Shown: positions 6,222 to 13,837, counted from the stretch's first letter. The stretch is DNA of 17,182 nucleotides from Cytophagales bacterium (GCA_003454975.1 DMST01000235.1:1565-18746); one strand, 5' to 3'. The notes: generated by a model from the sequence alone, not told the origin. Numbers and translations are program-made.

Positions 6222-8966
6222 TTAGGCTAATGCATTATTAATAATTTCTTCTTGCTCGGCCTTATGCACCTTGGCAAAACCGGTTGCAGGAGAAGCGGCA
6301 GCTCTGCGGCTAAATACACCCTTGAAGCCTCCAGCGTACATCCGTAACAAGAAGGTCCAGGCCCCCATGTTTTCTGGCTCCTCTTGTACCCAGTATACTT
6401 CCGCATCGGGGTACTTTGCCAGTTCGGTTTCCAGCTGCTTTTTAGGGAAAGGATACCACTGTTCCATTCGGATAATTGCGACATCCTTCTTCTTTTGCTC
6501 ATTTCTGGCCTCTTCCAGATCAAAGTATACCTTACCAGAGCATACCAGTACTTTACGCACTTCCTTCTTAGGGGTGGCAAACGAATCTCCGATCACCTCT
6601 TTGAAACCACCAGTGGTAAAGTCCTCCATAGGCGAAAGCACCTTCGGATGACGAAGCAGTGATTTGGGTGCCATGTTTACGGCCGGCATGCGGTAAGGCA
6701 TGGCCAACTGACGACGCAGCATGTGGAAAAAGTTCGCCGGACTGGTGATGTTGGTGATGAACATATTACTACCAGCTGCCAGCTGCAAAAAGCGCTCTGG
6801 CCTTGCATTGGAATGCTCGGGGCCTTGCCCTTCGTAGCCGTGAGGCAGCAGAAGAACCAAACCGTTCATGCGGTGCCATTTGGTGAACGAGCAACTTATA
6901 AATTGATCAATCATCACCTGAGCTCCGTTGGCAAAATCACCAAACTGAGCCTCCCAAATGGTCAGCGCGTTGGGGTTAGCCATGGCATAGCCAAATTCGA
7001 AGCCCAACACACCAAATTCACTCAACAGTGAATTATAAATCTCAAAAGTTTCTTGTCCTTCCTCTATATGCTGAAGACTATTGAATTCAGCATTGGTGTT
7101 TGCATCCCGGATCACCGAATGGCGGTGAGAGAAAGTACCCCGCTGCACATCCTGCCCTGTCAAACGCACCCGCTTCCCTTCTACTACCAAAGAACCATAG
7201 GCCAGCAGCTCAGCCGCAGCCCAGTTGAGTTCTTTCTTGGTAAAGAACATTTCCTTACGCTGCTTAAACTGCTTATCAATCTGTTTCAGCGCCTTGAAAC
7301 CTTCTGGCAGAGTGGTCAGGGCATTGGCTACCTTGTCTATCGTTTCTTGGGAAATGCTCGTATCTGGACTCTTATCGAAGTCTTCAGGTTTGGAAAGGCG
7401 CATTTTCTGCCATTCCTGCTCCAATTTTTGGTACTCATATTTCAGAGTCTGTTGCTTCACGCCGTCCAGTCGGTCTTGCAGCATACCACGGAACTCCTTG
7501 TCCATCTGCTCGGCAAGCTGTGCATCTACCGAACCCGCTTCTAGCAACCTTTTATTGTATGTCTCGCGAGGATTTGGGTGCTTGCTGATGATATTATATA
7601 GCTTAGGCTGGGTGAAACGAGGCTCATCACTCTCGTTATGTCCATGACGACGGTAGCAAACCATGTCCACGAAAATGTCACGGTTAAACTTCTGACGGAA
7701 TTCCACTGCCATTTTCATACAGAAGACCACCGCCTCAGGATCGTCCCCGTTTACGTGCAATACCGGTGCGTCAATTACTTTGGCTACATCCGTACAATAG
7801 ATGGACGAACGGGCGTCGTCAAAGTCGGTGGTGAAACCCACCTGATTATTAATCACGAAGTGAATGGTACCACCCGTAGTGTATCCGTCCAACTTGGACA
7901 TTTGGGCCACCTCATATACAATACCCTGGCCGGCCACGGCCGCATCTCCGTGAATTAAGATAGGCATTACACTATCCTCATCATCGGCATATTCGGCATC
8001 AATCTTAGCCCGGGCAAAACCTTCCACTACCGGATTCACGGCCTCCAAGTGCGAGGGGTTGGGAGCCAGCTTCAAATTCACCTGTTCACCATTAGGCGCC
8101 GTGATAATGCTGCTGTACCCCATATGGTACTTCACATCACCATCACCCATGGTCATTTCAGGGTCAATATTCTGCTCAAATTCGTTGAAAATTTGCTCGT
8201 ACGTTTTACCTAGGGTATTTGCTAGTACATTTAAACGTCCTCGGTGTGCCATTCCAATGACCACCTCTTTCACACCTAACTCGGCTCCTTTATTTATGGC
8301 AGCGTCTAGAGCCGGTATGGTAGTTTCTCCACCTTCCAAGGAGAACCGTTTCTGGCCTAAGAACTTGGTATGCAAGAAATTTTCAAATACTACCGCCTCA
8401 TTGAGCTTACCCAGAATTCTTTTCTTTTCCTCTACAGGAGGATTAAAGGTCAACGCTTCCTTCTCTGTCTTATCCCGAAACCAAGCCAGGATCTCCGGCT
8501 CGCGGATGTACATATATTCAAAACCAACGGTTCCGCCATATACGTAGATTAGGCTATCGAGAATTTTGCTCAGGGTAGTCCGGCCAATACCAATGATGTG
8601 CCCGGCATCAAATTCTGTTTCCAGATCATCGTTTGACAACCCAAAATCATGAATACTAAGGATTGCCCTTCGATCTCGGCGTTGCCTTACCGGATTAGTT
8701 TTGGAAACCAAGTGCCCACGCGATCGCCATGCATGGATTAGGTTTCTTACCGATACTTCCTTAGCAATGTGAGTGTCATCAGTGGGAACATTATCGCCCG
8801 ACTTCACCGCCACGGCTCCATTCTCGCTGTAGGTTTGAGCAAAGTCAAAACCCTCAAAGAATTTTTGCCAAGAAATATCTACGGAGTTGGGATCAGCCTG
8901 ATACGCTTGATACATCTGGTCGATGTAACCGTTATCAGCATTGGATAAGTAGGAATAAGAGTCCAT
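6222..8966 (-). CDS. sucA: 2-oxoglutarate dehydrogenase E1 component
   Basis: A 914-residue thiamine-diphosphate enzyme that decarboxylates 2-oxoglutarate and succinylates the E2 lipoyl group, in the TCA cycle. The N-terminal helix YIDQMYQAYQADPNSVDISW (14-33) matches the conserved E1o segment that docks to the E2 core. Further E1o landmarks are GMAHRGRLNVLAN (238-250), GDGDVKYHMGYSS (274-286), HGDAAVAGQG (339-348) and HFVINNQVGFTT (369-380). The C-terminal transketolase-like half contains VLLLPHGYEGQGPEHSNARP, also typical. The length is close to the 933 residues of E. coli SucA. It is the first gene of sucA-sucB; the ATG at 8966 is supported by the conserved N-terminus. The leader carries no Shine-Dalgarno site, as is common in Bacteroidota. 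Confidence 0.97.
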   Translation of the reverse strand: MDSYSYLSNADNGYIDQMYQAYQADPNSVDISWQKFFEGFDFAQTYSENGAVAVKSGDNVPTDDTHIAKEVSVRNLIHAWRSRGHLVSKTNPVRQRRDRRAILSIHDFGLSNDDLETEFDAGHIIGIGRTTLSKILDSLIYVYGGTVGFEYMYIREPEILAWFRDKTEKEALTFNPPVEEKKRILGKLNEAVVFENFLHTKFLGQKRFSLEGGETTIPALDAAINKGAELGVKEVVIGMAHRGRLNVLANTLGKTYEQIFNEFEQNIDPEMTMGDGDVKYHMGYSSIITAPNGEQVNLKLAPNPSHLEAVNPVVEGFARAKIDAEYADDEDSVMPILIHGDAAVAGQGIVYEVAQMSKLDGYTTGGTIHFVINNQVGFTTDFDDARSSIYCTDVAKVIDAPVLHVNGDDPEAVVFCMKMAVEFRQKFNRDIFVDMVCYRRHGHNESDEPRFTQPKLYNIISKHPNPRETYNKRLLEAGSVDAQLAEQMDKEFRGMLQDRLDGVKQQTLKYEYQKLEQEWQKMRLSKPEDFDKSPDTSISQETIDKVANALTTLPEGFKALKQIDKQFKQRKEMFFTKKELNWAAAELLAYGSLVVEGKRVRLTGQDVQRGTFSHRHSVIRDANTNAEFNSLQHIEEGQETFEIYNSLLSEFGVLGFEFGYAMANPNALTIWEAQFGDFANGAQVMIDQFISCSFTKWHRMNGLVLLLPHGYEGQGPEHSNARPERFLQLAAGSNMFITNITSPANFFHMLRRQLAMPYRMPAVNMAPKSLLRHPKVLSPMEDFTTGGFKEVIGDSFATPKKEVRKVLVCSGKVYFDLEEARNEQKKKDVAIIRMEQWYPFPKKQLETELAKYPDAEVYWVQEEPENMGAWTFLLRMYAGGFKGVFSRRAAASPATGFAKVHKAEQEEIINNALA

Positions 8967-8989
8967 TTAGAGGAGGTAGTTGCTCGACT

Positions 8990-9024
8990 TGATAACGTAA
9001 AAATAGAAAAACGAGTTCTGAGCC
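8990..9024 (-). promoter_or_regulatory. Possible sucA promoter
   Basis: On the minus strand a TTG (-33-like) is followed after 18 bases by TATTTTTA, one mismatch from TAnnTTTG, some 30 bases before the sucA ATG. Spacing and position fit a Bacteroidota promoter, but AT-rich matches of this quality arise by chance. Confidence 0.3.
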
Positions 9025-9058
9025 AATAACCGCATACCCGCATGAGCAAATATCAAAA

Positions 9059-9078
9059 CTGATTTCTGCATAAATCAG
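9059..9078. repeat. Perfect 7-bp inverted repeat upstream of sucA
   Basis: CTGATTT-CTGCAT-AAATCAG is a perfect palindrome with a 6-nt loop, about 95 bases before the sucA start and 80 bases after the end of the nucleotidyltransferase gene. It could be an operator, or a weak terminator for the upstream gene pair (on the minus strand it is followed by TTTT). Confidence 0.4.
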
Positions 9079-9156
9079 GCATTTAGGGCGTTTTTTAAAG
9101 GTAAAAAATTAGGAGCAATCGCCATGAGTCATTGGTAGGAAAACCCAGGCCACTTG

Positions 9157-10218
9157 TCAGCTTGAGTACCACGTTTCCCTTACCTTAACCAACCATTCCT
9201 TACCATGTTTTCTATCAGGCTCGTTTGGTAGATCAGATCCCTCCATATCCTTGCCTATTTCAGCAATCAACCTTTCAATTCTATCCAGCAAATTAGGTAG
9301 CGGAAACCTACCCGATTTTATTTCCAACAACTCCTCCCGATTTGGCCTATGCACCCGGATCGTCCCATCCCTAAAAATCTCCCTCGCCATAAAAAGCAAA
9401 CGGAACGTATGCATAATATTTTGGGCATCATACCCCTGTCCGTGCTCCAACGTACCTTGGTACCGCGAATCATTACGCTTCTCCACCCAGTCCCAATATT
9501 CTTTGTGTTCTTTACAATGCACCGTATAGGCCTCCTGATTGCAATACAACCAACCAACCGGTTTTTCTCCCTTTGATACAGAGCTTAGAGCGGGTGCGTT
9601 GGACTCACCGGACCGAACCACCCCTTGGTACCCCAAATCAACTCCCGAATCATGAAACACAGCATAGTAGTTTTTCATGCGATCCATGCGCACAAGCCCT
9701 AACCGATCTGCTTCCCAACCCTGTTCCCTCAGCCAATCCACCAAGAGCACAGAACCTTGGCCTTTTACTACGTGACAAAAATCCATCAATGACTTCCGCT
9801 CCTTGGGTTGCGGATTGAACACCTTTTTCTTCAGGCCTTTAGCTTTCCGAATTTGAGTCTGAGCATACCCCACAAAAGGTTGAAAACATGACTTTGCGAG
9901 AAACCGGTCAGGATCCAAACTCGCCATGAGAGGATGAATATGCTCTATTGCCTCCCCTTTCGTAAACAGCAATTCCAGAACAGTTGGATTACTTTTCAAC
10001 AACAACTCTACAAACCTCCCTACCTCAAAAAAGGCTTCATCGTGGCTTTCATTCTCCACCTGGGACAAGTATTCCAAACCGAAAAATAAATCTCTCGGCA
10101 TGACAAAAATCCCTTTACGGTCTATATCTGAAGTGGGAGTAGCCAGTCCATATGCCTGGCTACCCGAAAGGCAGGTCAACAGGTTATTGTCAGGGTGCTT
10201 CGCTTCGGTAATAGTCAT
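9157..10218 (-). CDS. YcgL-type nucleotidyltransferase (second of a pair)
   Basis: A 353-residue protein of the DNA polymerase beta nucleotidyltransferase superfamily, like the YcgL/COG3541 group. The catalytic pattern GS-x10-DxD is intact: Gly19-Ser20 in LSGSQAYG, then Asp31 and Asp33 in TSDIDRKG, where the metal-binding carboxylates lie. The C-terminal half has the family's helical block (YDAQNIMHTFRLLFMAREI). The substrate of this group is not established; members are found in phages and, from memory, near RNA-repair genes, so RNA end modification is one possibility. Its ATG overlaps the TGA of the partner gene by four bases (ATGA), indicating coupled expression of two related but clearly different paralogues. 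Confidence 0.75.
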   Translation of the reverse strand: MTITEAKHPDNNLLTCLSGSQAYGLATPTSDIDRKGIFVMPRDLFFGLEYLSQVENESHDEAFFEVGRFVELLLKSNPTVLELLFTKGEAIEHIHPLMASLDPDRFLAKSCFQPFVGYAQTQIRKAKGLKKKVFNPQPKERKSLMDFCHVVKGQGSVLLVDWLREQGWEADRLGLVRMDRMKNYYAVFHDSGVDLGYQGVVRSGESNAPALSSVSKGEKPVGWLYCNQEAYTVHCKEHKEYWDWVEKRNDSRYQGTLEHGQGYDAQNIMHTFRLLFMAREIFRDGTIRVHRPNREELLEIKSGRFPLPNLLDRIERLIAEIGKDMEGSDLPNEPDRKHGKEWLVKVRETWYSS

Positions 10219-10985
10219 TGAGTTTGGAGATTGATCCAGGAAAGGAAAAAGTTATTGAGCGGGCCAAACCCCTTGACTCCGTCAGTCTTGGGCAGGGTCT
10301 CAGCCAATGCTTCCAGCCGATTCATTTCGTGGGCAATGTACTGCATAATCTCAGGATCAAATCGTTGCCTATCCCCCTCCCTAGCCTGCTCTTTGGTCTT
10401 TCTGAGCAGTAAGATTTTCTCCTTCAAAGAGTAAGAGTCCACCATCGGCAACAACGCATCGAAATTCATGGGCGCTACGGTTCGGTGCTTCGCCGCCCAA
10501 GCAGCGGCAAGCAATGGCCGAAGGATATAGAAGTATTTTTTGATATTAATGGTATCCCCTTCGATACCTGATTTGATAGCCGATTTAATTACTCCCAAAT
10601 AGTGGTAAATAAGAGCACGAGGTCGGATGTAATCCTTGACAAGGCCGAACAAATCCTCGCGAAAACTAGGCTTTTCTAAATATACAACTGGAGACTGCAT
10701 CCATTCCATGGGAGTGGCATTGGATTTAGCTACCAAGCGAAGCGCTTTTCTCAATTCCCAACCAGAAAAATCTAAGGAGTCCTGGATAGGCCTAGAAATA
10801 GTTTCCGGCACAGGTTCCAATTGAAGGTACCTTTCTTGCGGGTAGACATATATAAACCGTACATCATAGTCACTATGAGGTGAGGCAAATCCCCAAGCAC
10901 GAGAACCACTTTCTCCCGCCCATAGTAGATGGACACCCTCTTCTTGGGAAATTTCATGAAGCTGGGAACGAATTAAGTTTTTCAT
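10215..10985 (-). CDS. YcgL-type nucleotidyltransferase (first of a pair)
   Basis: A 256-residue protein of the same pol-beta nucleotidyltransferase superfamily as its downstream neighbour. The motif reads ESGSRAWGFASPHSDYDVRF: Gly27-Ser28 and then Asp39 and Asp41, with exact GS-x10-DxD spacing. The following strand (RFIYVYP) and the YHYLGVIKSAIK and KKYFYILRPLLAA helices match the family. The ATG at 10985 is preferred over an in-frame TTG at 11006 because the family normally starts shortly before this helix. It is probably transcribed from the divergent region shared with rpsP. The paralogues share the fold and the N-terminal motif but differ in length by about 100 residues, so they are probably not functionally equivalent. 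Confidence 0.75.
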   Translation of the reverse strand: MKNLIRSQLHEISQEEGVHLLWAGESGSRAWGFASPHSDYDVRFIYVYPQERYLQLEPVPETISRPIQDSLDFSGWELRKALRLVAKSNATPMEWMQSPVVYLEKPSFREDLFGLVKDYIRPRALIYHYLGVIKSAIKSGIEGDTINIKKYFYILRPLLAAAWAAKHRTVAPMNFDALLPMVDSYSLKEKILLLRKTKEQAREGDRQRFDPEIMQYIAHEMNRLEALAETLPKTDGVKGFGPLNNFFLSWINLQTQ

Positions 10986-11032
10986 TACAGTTAGCTTTAC
11001 CCTCAAACATGCTGATTTTCATGGGTTAATGC

Positions 11033-11040
11033 GAAAACTA
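11033..11040 (-). promoter_or_regulatory. Possible -7 element for the nucleotidyltransferase pair
   Basis: On the minus strand TAGTTTTC differs from TAnnTTTG in the last base. It lies 48 bases before the ATG at 10985, with a TTG about 25 bases further upstream. Weak support. Confidence 0.25.
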
Positions 11041-11074
11041 TACAGGAAAAGGGCAAGTGTTTCCAAAAAAGCAT

Positions 11075-11082
11075 TACTTTTG
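11075..11082 (+). promoter_or_regulatory. rpsP promoter -7 element
   Basis: TACTTTTG is an exact match to the Bacteroidota TAnnTTTG element, 57 bases before the rpsP ATG. It gives a leader of about 50 nt for the rpsP-rimM-trmD operon. No strong TTG -33 box is seen; the upstream stretch is A-rich. Confidence 0.5.
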
Positions 11083-11139
11083 CAGCCTCATTTTCACATA
11101 ACCATAGATGCGGACGAGTTCCGCTTCTGACATTTAACT

Positions 11140-11703
11140 ATGGCAGTAAAAATCCGATTAGCACGTCGGGGCCGCAAAAAGGCTGCGATGTATGATGTAG
11201 TAATCGCCGACGCGCGTTCGCCGCGTGATGGACGTTTCATCGAGAAAATTGGCCGTTACAATCCTAGCACCGACCCGGCCACGGTGATCATCGACGAAGA
11301 AAAAGCTTTTCAGTGGGTGATGAACGGTGCACAGCCTACCGACACTGTTCGTGCGATGCTGAAGTATCGTGGTGTAATGTATCGCAAGCACCTACAACTA
11401 GGTGTAAACAAAGGCGCAATTACTCAAGAAGAGGCAGACGAAAAATTTGCCAAGTTCATGGAAGGCCGTGATAGCCAAGTTCAAGCTAAGCGTGACCGTC
11501 TGGCAGCTGAGGCCGAGGCTGAAGCAAAGGCGCGTCTGGAAGCAGAACGTAAAGTGAACGAGGCCCGTGCCGAAGCATTGGCGGCTAAGAAAGCAGAAGC
11601 TTTGGCTGCTACCGCAGCTGCAGAAGCGGAAGCCAACGCTGAAGAGGCACCTGCCGATGCAGAAGGTGACGCTCCTGCTGCTGAAGAAGGACAGGAAGGT
11701 TAA
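11140..11703 (+). CDS. rpsP: 30S ribosomal protein S16 with long C-terminal extension
   Basis: A 187-residue S16. The first ~85 residues are the conserved S16 fold, beginning MAVKIRLARRGRKKAAMYDV and including DGRFIEKIGRYNP. Residues from about 115 on form a low-complexity Ala/Glu/Lys/Arg-rich extension, probably a long helix, ending in an acidic Glu/Ala/Pro tail. E. coli S16 is about 82 residues; tails of this kind are known in Bacteroidota. It is the first gene of rpsP-rimM-trmD, with rimM starting 8 bases after its stop. Confidence 0.97.
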   Translation: MAVKIRLARRGRKKAAMYDVVIADARSPRDGRFIEKIGRYNPSTDPATVIIDEEKAFQWVMNGAQPTDTVRAMLKYRGVMYRKHLQLGVNKGAITQEEADEKFAKFMEGRDSQVQAKRDRLAAEAEAEAKARLEAERKVNEARAEALAAKKAEALAATAAAEAEANAEEAPADAEGDAPAAEEGQEG

Positions 11704-11711
11704 TTGATCCC

Positions 11712-12230
11712 ATGAATCGGGATGCCTGTTTTGAGTTGGGGCATATTGTGAAGCCACACGGCTTAAACGGTGAGCTCCAAGTCATCTTCGACGTCGATTC
11801 TCCCAAAGACTACCAGAATTTGGAATCAGTGCTTCTGGACGTAAAGGGGCAGCTGATTCCTTTTTTTGTAGAAAGCCTCAAACTGACGGGAACTCGCATT
11901 TTGATGGCTCTGGAGGACATAGAGACCATTGAAGAGGCAGAGAATTATCGCGGAGCGAAACTACTCCTCCCCTTAGATGTATTACCAGAACTGGAATCTG
12001 ATACTCAATTTTATTTCCACGAAATTGAGGGATACACAGTAGTAGATCAAGAGGCAGGCACATTGGGCCCCGTAGTAGGGGTCTATGACATGGGCCCGCA
12101 GAACCTACTGGCTATTCAACACGAAGGCCGGGAAGTATTGGTTCCCATTGTTGATCCACTGGTACAGCGCATCGACCGGGGAAGCAGGATGCTCTACGTA
12201 AAATTGCCCGACGGTTTGCTGGATTTGTAA
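11712..12230 (+). CDS. rimM: Ribosome maturation factor RimM
   Basis: A 172-residue factor that helps 16S rRNA processing and 30S head assembly by binding S19. The N-terminal RimM domain begins CFELGHIVKPHGLNGELQV. The C-terminal PRC-barrel part contains FYFHEIEGYTV, GPVVGVYDMGPQNLLAIQ and VLVPIVDPLVQRID, all typical. The stop TAA shares its last base with the trmD ATG (TAATG), so the two are translationally coupled. Confidence 0.96.
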   Translation: MNRDACFELGHIVKPHGLNGELQVIFDVDSPKDYQNLESVLLDVKGQLIPFFVESLKLTGTRILMALEDIETIEEAENYRGAKLLLPLDVLPELESDTQFYFHEIEGYTVVDQEAGTLGPVVGVYDMGPQNLLAIQHEGREVLVPIVDPLVQRIDRGSRMLYVKLPDGLLDL

Positions 12231-12940
12231 TGCGCATCGACATCATCACCGTTCTGCCGGAACTCCTCCGCAGCCCTTTTGAGCACAGCATTCTGAAGCG
12301 TGCTCAAGAAAAAGGACTGGTAGAAGTGGTAGTACATAACCTCCGGGAGTATGCTACTAACAAGCAGAAAAGCGTAGACGATTACGCTTTCGGTGGCGGA
12401 GCCGGAATGGTCATGATGATAGAACCTATCGCAGCTGCGATTGAGGCATTACAAAAGGAGCGACACTACGAAGAGGTCATCTATCTAACACCAGATGGTG
12501 AGACCCTGAATCAGCGAATGGCAAATACGCTTTCGTTGCAGCAGAATCTCATCATGCTTTGTGGTCATTACAAAGGGGTTGACCAACGCATTCGGGATCA
12601 CTTCGTAACGAAGGAGATCTCTATCGGGGACTACGTGCTATCAGGCGGTGAGTTAGGAGCTGCGGTTCTGGCCGACTCTATTATTCGGCTGGTCCCTGGG
12701 GTACTCTCAGATGAGACCTCAGCACTCACGGACACCTTTCAGGACGACTTGCTCGCCCCACCAGTGTACACACGTCCGGCAGCATTTCGTGGTTGGGAAG
12801 TTCCTCCCATCCTCCTCTCCGGCCACCAGGCCAAGATAGAGGAATGGCGCATGGACCAGGCAATGGAGCGAACACGGACCCGAAGACCCGATTTATTCCA
12901 GCAATGGAATGAACAAAACCAAGAAGAATCAGAAAATTAA
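12230..12940 (+). CDS. trmD: tRNA (guanine37-N1)-methyltransferase TrmD
   Basis: A 236-residue SPOUT methyltransferase that makes m1G37 in tRNAs and prevents frameshifting. It begins MRIDIITVLPELL. YAFGGGAGMVMMIEP, LCGHYKGVDQRIRDHF and SIGDYVLSGGELGA are the trefoil-knot SAM-binding motifs. The C-terminal domain reads RGWEVPPILLSGHQAKIEEWR. It is in the conserved order rpsP-rimM-trmD-rplS. The length is near the usual 225-255. Confidence 0.96.
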   Translation: MRIDIITVLPELLRSPFEHSILKRAQEKGLVEVVVHNLREYATNKQKSVDDYAFGGGAGMVMMIEPIAAAIEALQKERHYEEVIYLTPDGETLNQRMANTLSLQQNLIMLCGHYKGVDQRIRDHFVTKEISIGDYVLSGGELGAAVLADSIIRLVPGVLSDETSALTDTFQDDLLAPPVYTRPAAFRGWEVPPILLSGHQAKIEEWRMDQAMERTRTRRPDLFQQWNEQNQEESEN

Positions 12941-12974
12941 AAACAGGCCGAGCGGAAAAAGAGGAAAATAATCC

Positions 12975-12982
12975 TATCTTTG
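12975..12982 (+). promoter_or_regulatory. rplS promoter -7 element
   Basis: TATCTTTG exactly matches the TAnnTTTG consensus. It lies 40 bases before the rplS ATG in the 81-base gap after trmD, suggesting that rplS has its own promoter as well as read-through. Confidence 0.55.
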
Positions 12983-13021
12983 CACCTCGCTTTTAGCAAA
13001 GGCCTAAAAAATTACATAGCC

Positions 13022-13378
13022 ATGAGCCAGGATTTAATCAAATTGGTAGAGGCAGAGTACCAAGATATACGGGACAGCCGTCCCGACTTTGGCCCCGGTG
13101 ATACGGTAAACGTACACGTTAAAATTAAAGAGGGCAACAAAGAGCGTATCCAGCAGTATCAGGGTACGGTAATGCAACGCAAAAACCGCAGCACCAACGG
13201 CGAAACTTTTACTGTACGTAAGGTATCCAATGACATCGCTGTTGAGCGTATTTTTCCTTTAACTTCTCCTAACATCGATAAAATCGAGGTTTTGCGTCGC
13301 GGTAAAGTACGTCGCGCTCGCTTGTACTACTTGCGTGGACGCAAAGGAAAATCTGCCAGAATTAAAGAAAAGCTGTAA
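13022..13378 (+). CDS. rplS: 50S ribosomal protein L19
   Basis: A 118-residue L19, located at the 30S-50S interface. Conserved segments are FGPGDTVNVHVKIKEGNKER, IQQYQGTVMQRK, FTVRKVSNDIAVERIFPLTSP, and VRRARLYYLRGRKGKSARIKE at the C-terminus. The ATG at 13022 is the family start; a TTG in frame at 12980 would give a non-homologous extension and overlaps the promoter element. It is followed by a strong terminator. Confidence 0.97.
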   Translation: MSQDLIKLVEAEYQDIRDSRPDFGPGDTVNVHVKIKEGNKERIQQYQGTVMQRKNRSTNGETFTVRKVSNDIAVERIFPLTSPNIDKIEVLRRGKVRRARLYYLRGRKGKSARIKEKL

Positions 13379-13400
13379 TTCGCCCTTCGGGCCATTACAG

Positions 13401-13431
13401 AAAAGCCATCCTCATCAGGATGGCTTTTTTT
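13401..13431 (+). terminator. Intrinsic terminator of rplS
   Basis: Perfect stem GCCATCCT / AGGATGGC (13405-13412 with 13417-13424), loop CATC, preceded by AAAA and followed by seven T. It lies 23 bases after the rplS stop. Confidence 0.9.
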
Positions 13432-13507
13432 ATTTAGAAAATCACAAAGAAAAAGTAACGACATAAGAACCACAGCAAAGTCCCCTCTCTGATAGCGAAT
13501 CCCCTTA

Positions 13508-13753
13508 GAGGCTGTTGAGAAAGGAATCAATTACCTCCAGCCTGAGTGATGAGGCTTTAACGGGGTGGTAAAGAAGTCAAAGAAAACTGGGCTTTAACCG
13601 AGGGCACCTAGCCCAGAGAGAGGTAGTTTCCTTAAGCGAATGTCCCTCTATTAATGAGTTTGTTACCTCAATCTAAAGGTGGTTGGCCACGGCAATCAGC
13701 GCCTTTTAAATCCCCATAAAACATTGCTTGACCCCTCATTTCTCAGTAGCCCC
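13508..13753. mobile_element. Possible mobile-element relic bounded by imperfect inverted repeats
   Basis: The left end GAGGCTGTTGAGAAAGGA (13508-13525) and the reverse complement of the right end GGGGCTACTGAGAAATGA (13753-13736) agree at 14 of 18 positions. GGCTGTTGAGAAA resembles the inverted-repeat ends of several insertion-sequence families. The interior has no open reading frame. It has an internal inverted pair, CTGGGCT ... AGCCCAG, near 13590-13620. No clear target-site duplication flanks the segment. It may be a MITE-like element or a decayed IS. Confidence 0.3.
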
Positions 13754-13825
13754 AATTTAACACGCAACACTGCGTGTTTGGGATAGCAGAGCACTATCCA
13801 TGAAAGCAACGCTGCAAATTTGGGG
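13750..13825. other. 76-nt cloverleaf-like foldable element
   Basis: An outer stem of 9 bp with one bulge (13750-13758 with 13816-13825) encloses hairpin AACACGCA-ACAC-TGCGTGTT (13759-13778), hairpin GGATAG-CAGAGCA-CTATCC (13781-13799) and a weak AGC-AAC-GCT hairpin (13805-13813). The arms abut with almost no unpaired spacer. It is not a tRNA: there is no T-arm consensus and no U33 on either strand. It sits between convergent genes and overlaps the right inverted repeat of the possible relic. Confidence 0.4.
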
Positions 13826-13837
13826 GCACCCCGCTAT

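Larger units (their letters stand above)
13432..13837. other. Gene-poor gap between convergent rplS and the TerC gene
   Basis: No intact reading frame with family resemblance is seen on either strand in these ~400 bases. The gap contains a possible inverted-repeat-bounded relic (13508-13753) and a multi-arm foldable segment (13750-13825), listed separately. Translated on the minus strand, part of it reads KALIAVANHL between stop codons. This vaguely recalls the end of IS110-type transposases, but the match is too short to rely on. Confidence 0.6.

Noticed and set aside
5653..6225. Long plus-strand open frame of 190 codons opposite sucB
   Set aside because: It lies antisense to the well-conserved lipoyl domains and linkers; its Ser/Ala/Thr-rich composition mirrors the coding strand.
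9157..10985. MNT/HEPN-type toxin-antitoxin pair
   Set aside because: Both proteins are long and both carry the nucleotidyltransferase motif; neither shows the HEPN RxxxxH motif or the small size of such pairs.
12980..13021. N-terminal extension of rplS from the TTG at 12980
   Set aside because: The extra 14 residues are not part of L19 and the TTG overlaps the TATCTTTG promoter element; the ATG at 13022 gives a standard L19 start.
13750..13825. A tRNA gene, suggested by the 76-nt cloverleaf-like fold
   Set aside because: No T-arm GTTCGANNC consensus and no U33 in the 7-nt loop on either strand; the first hairpin does not fit a D arm, and the closing stem has nine pairs with a bulge.
13750..13825. 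An integron attC site (an ATTTAAC motif occurs at 13755-13761)
   Set aside because: The matching GTTRRRY box at the other end is missing and there is no integrase or cassette structure nearby.
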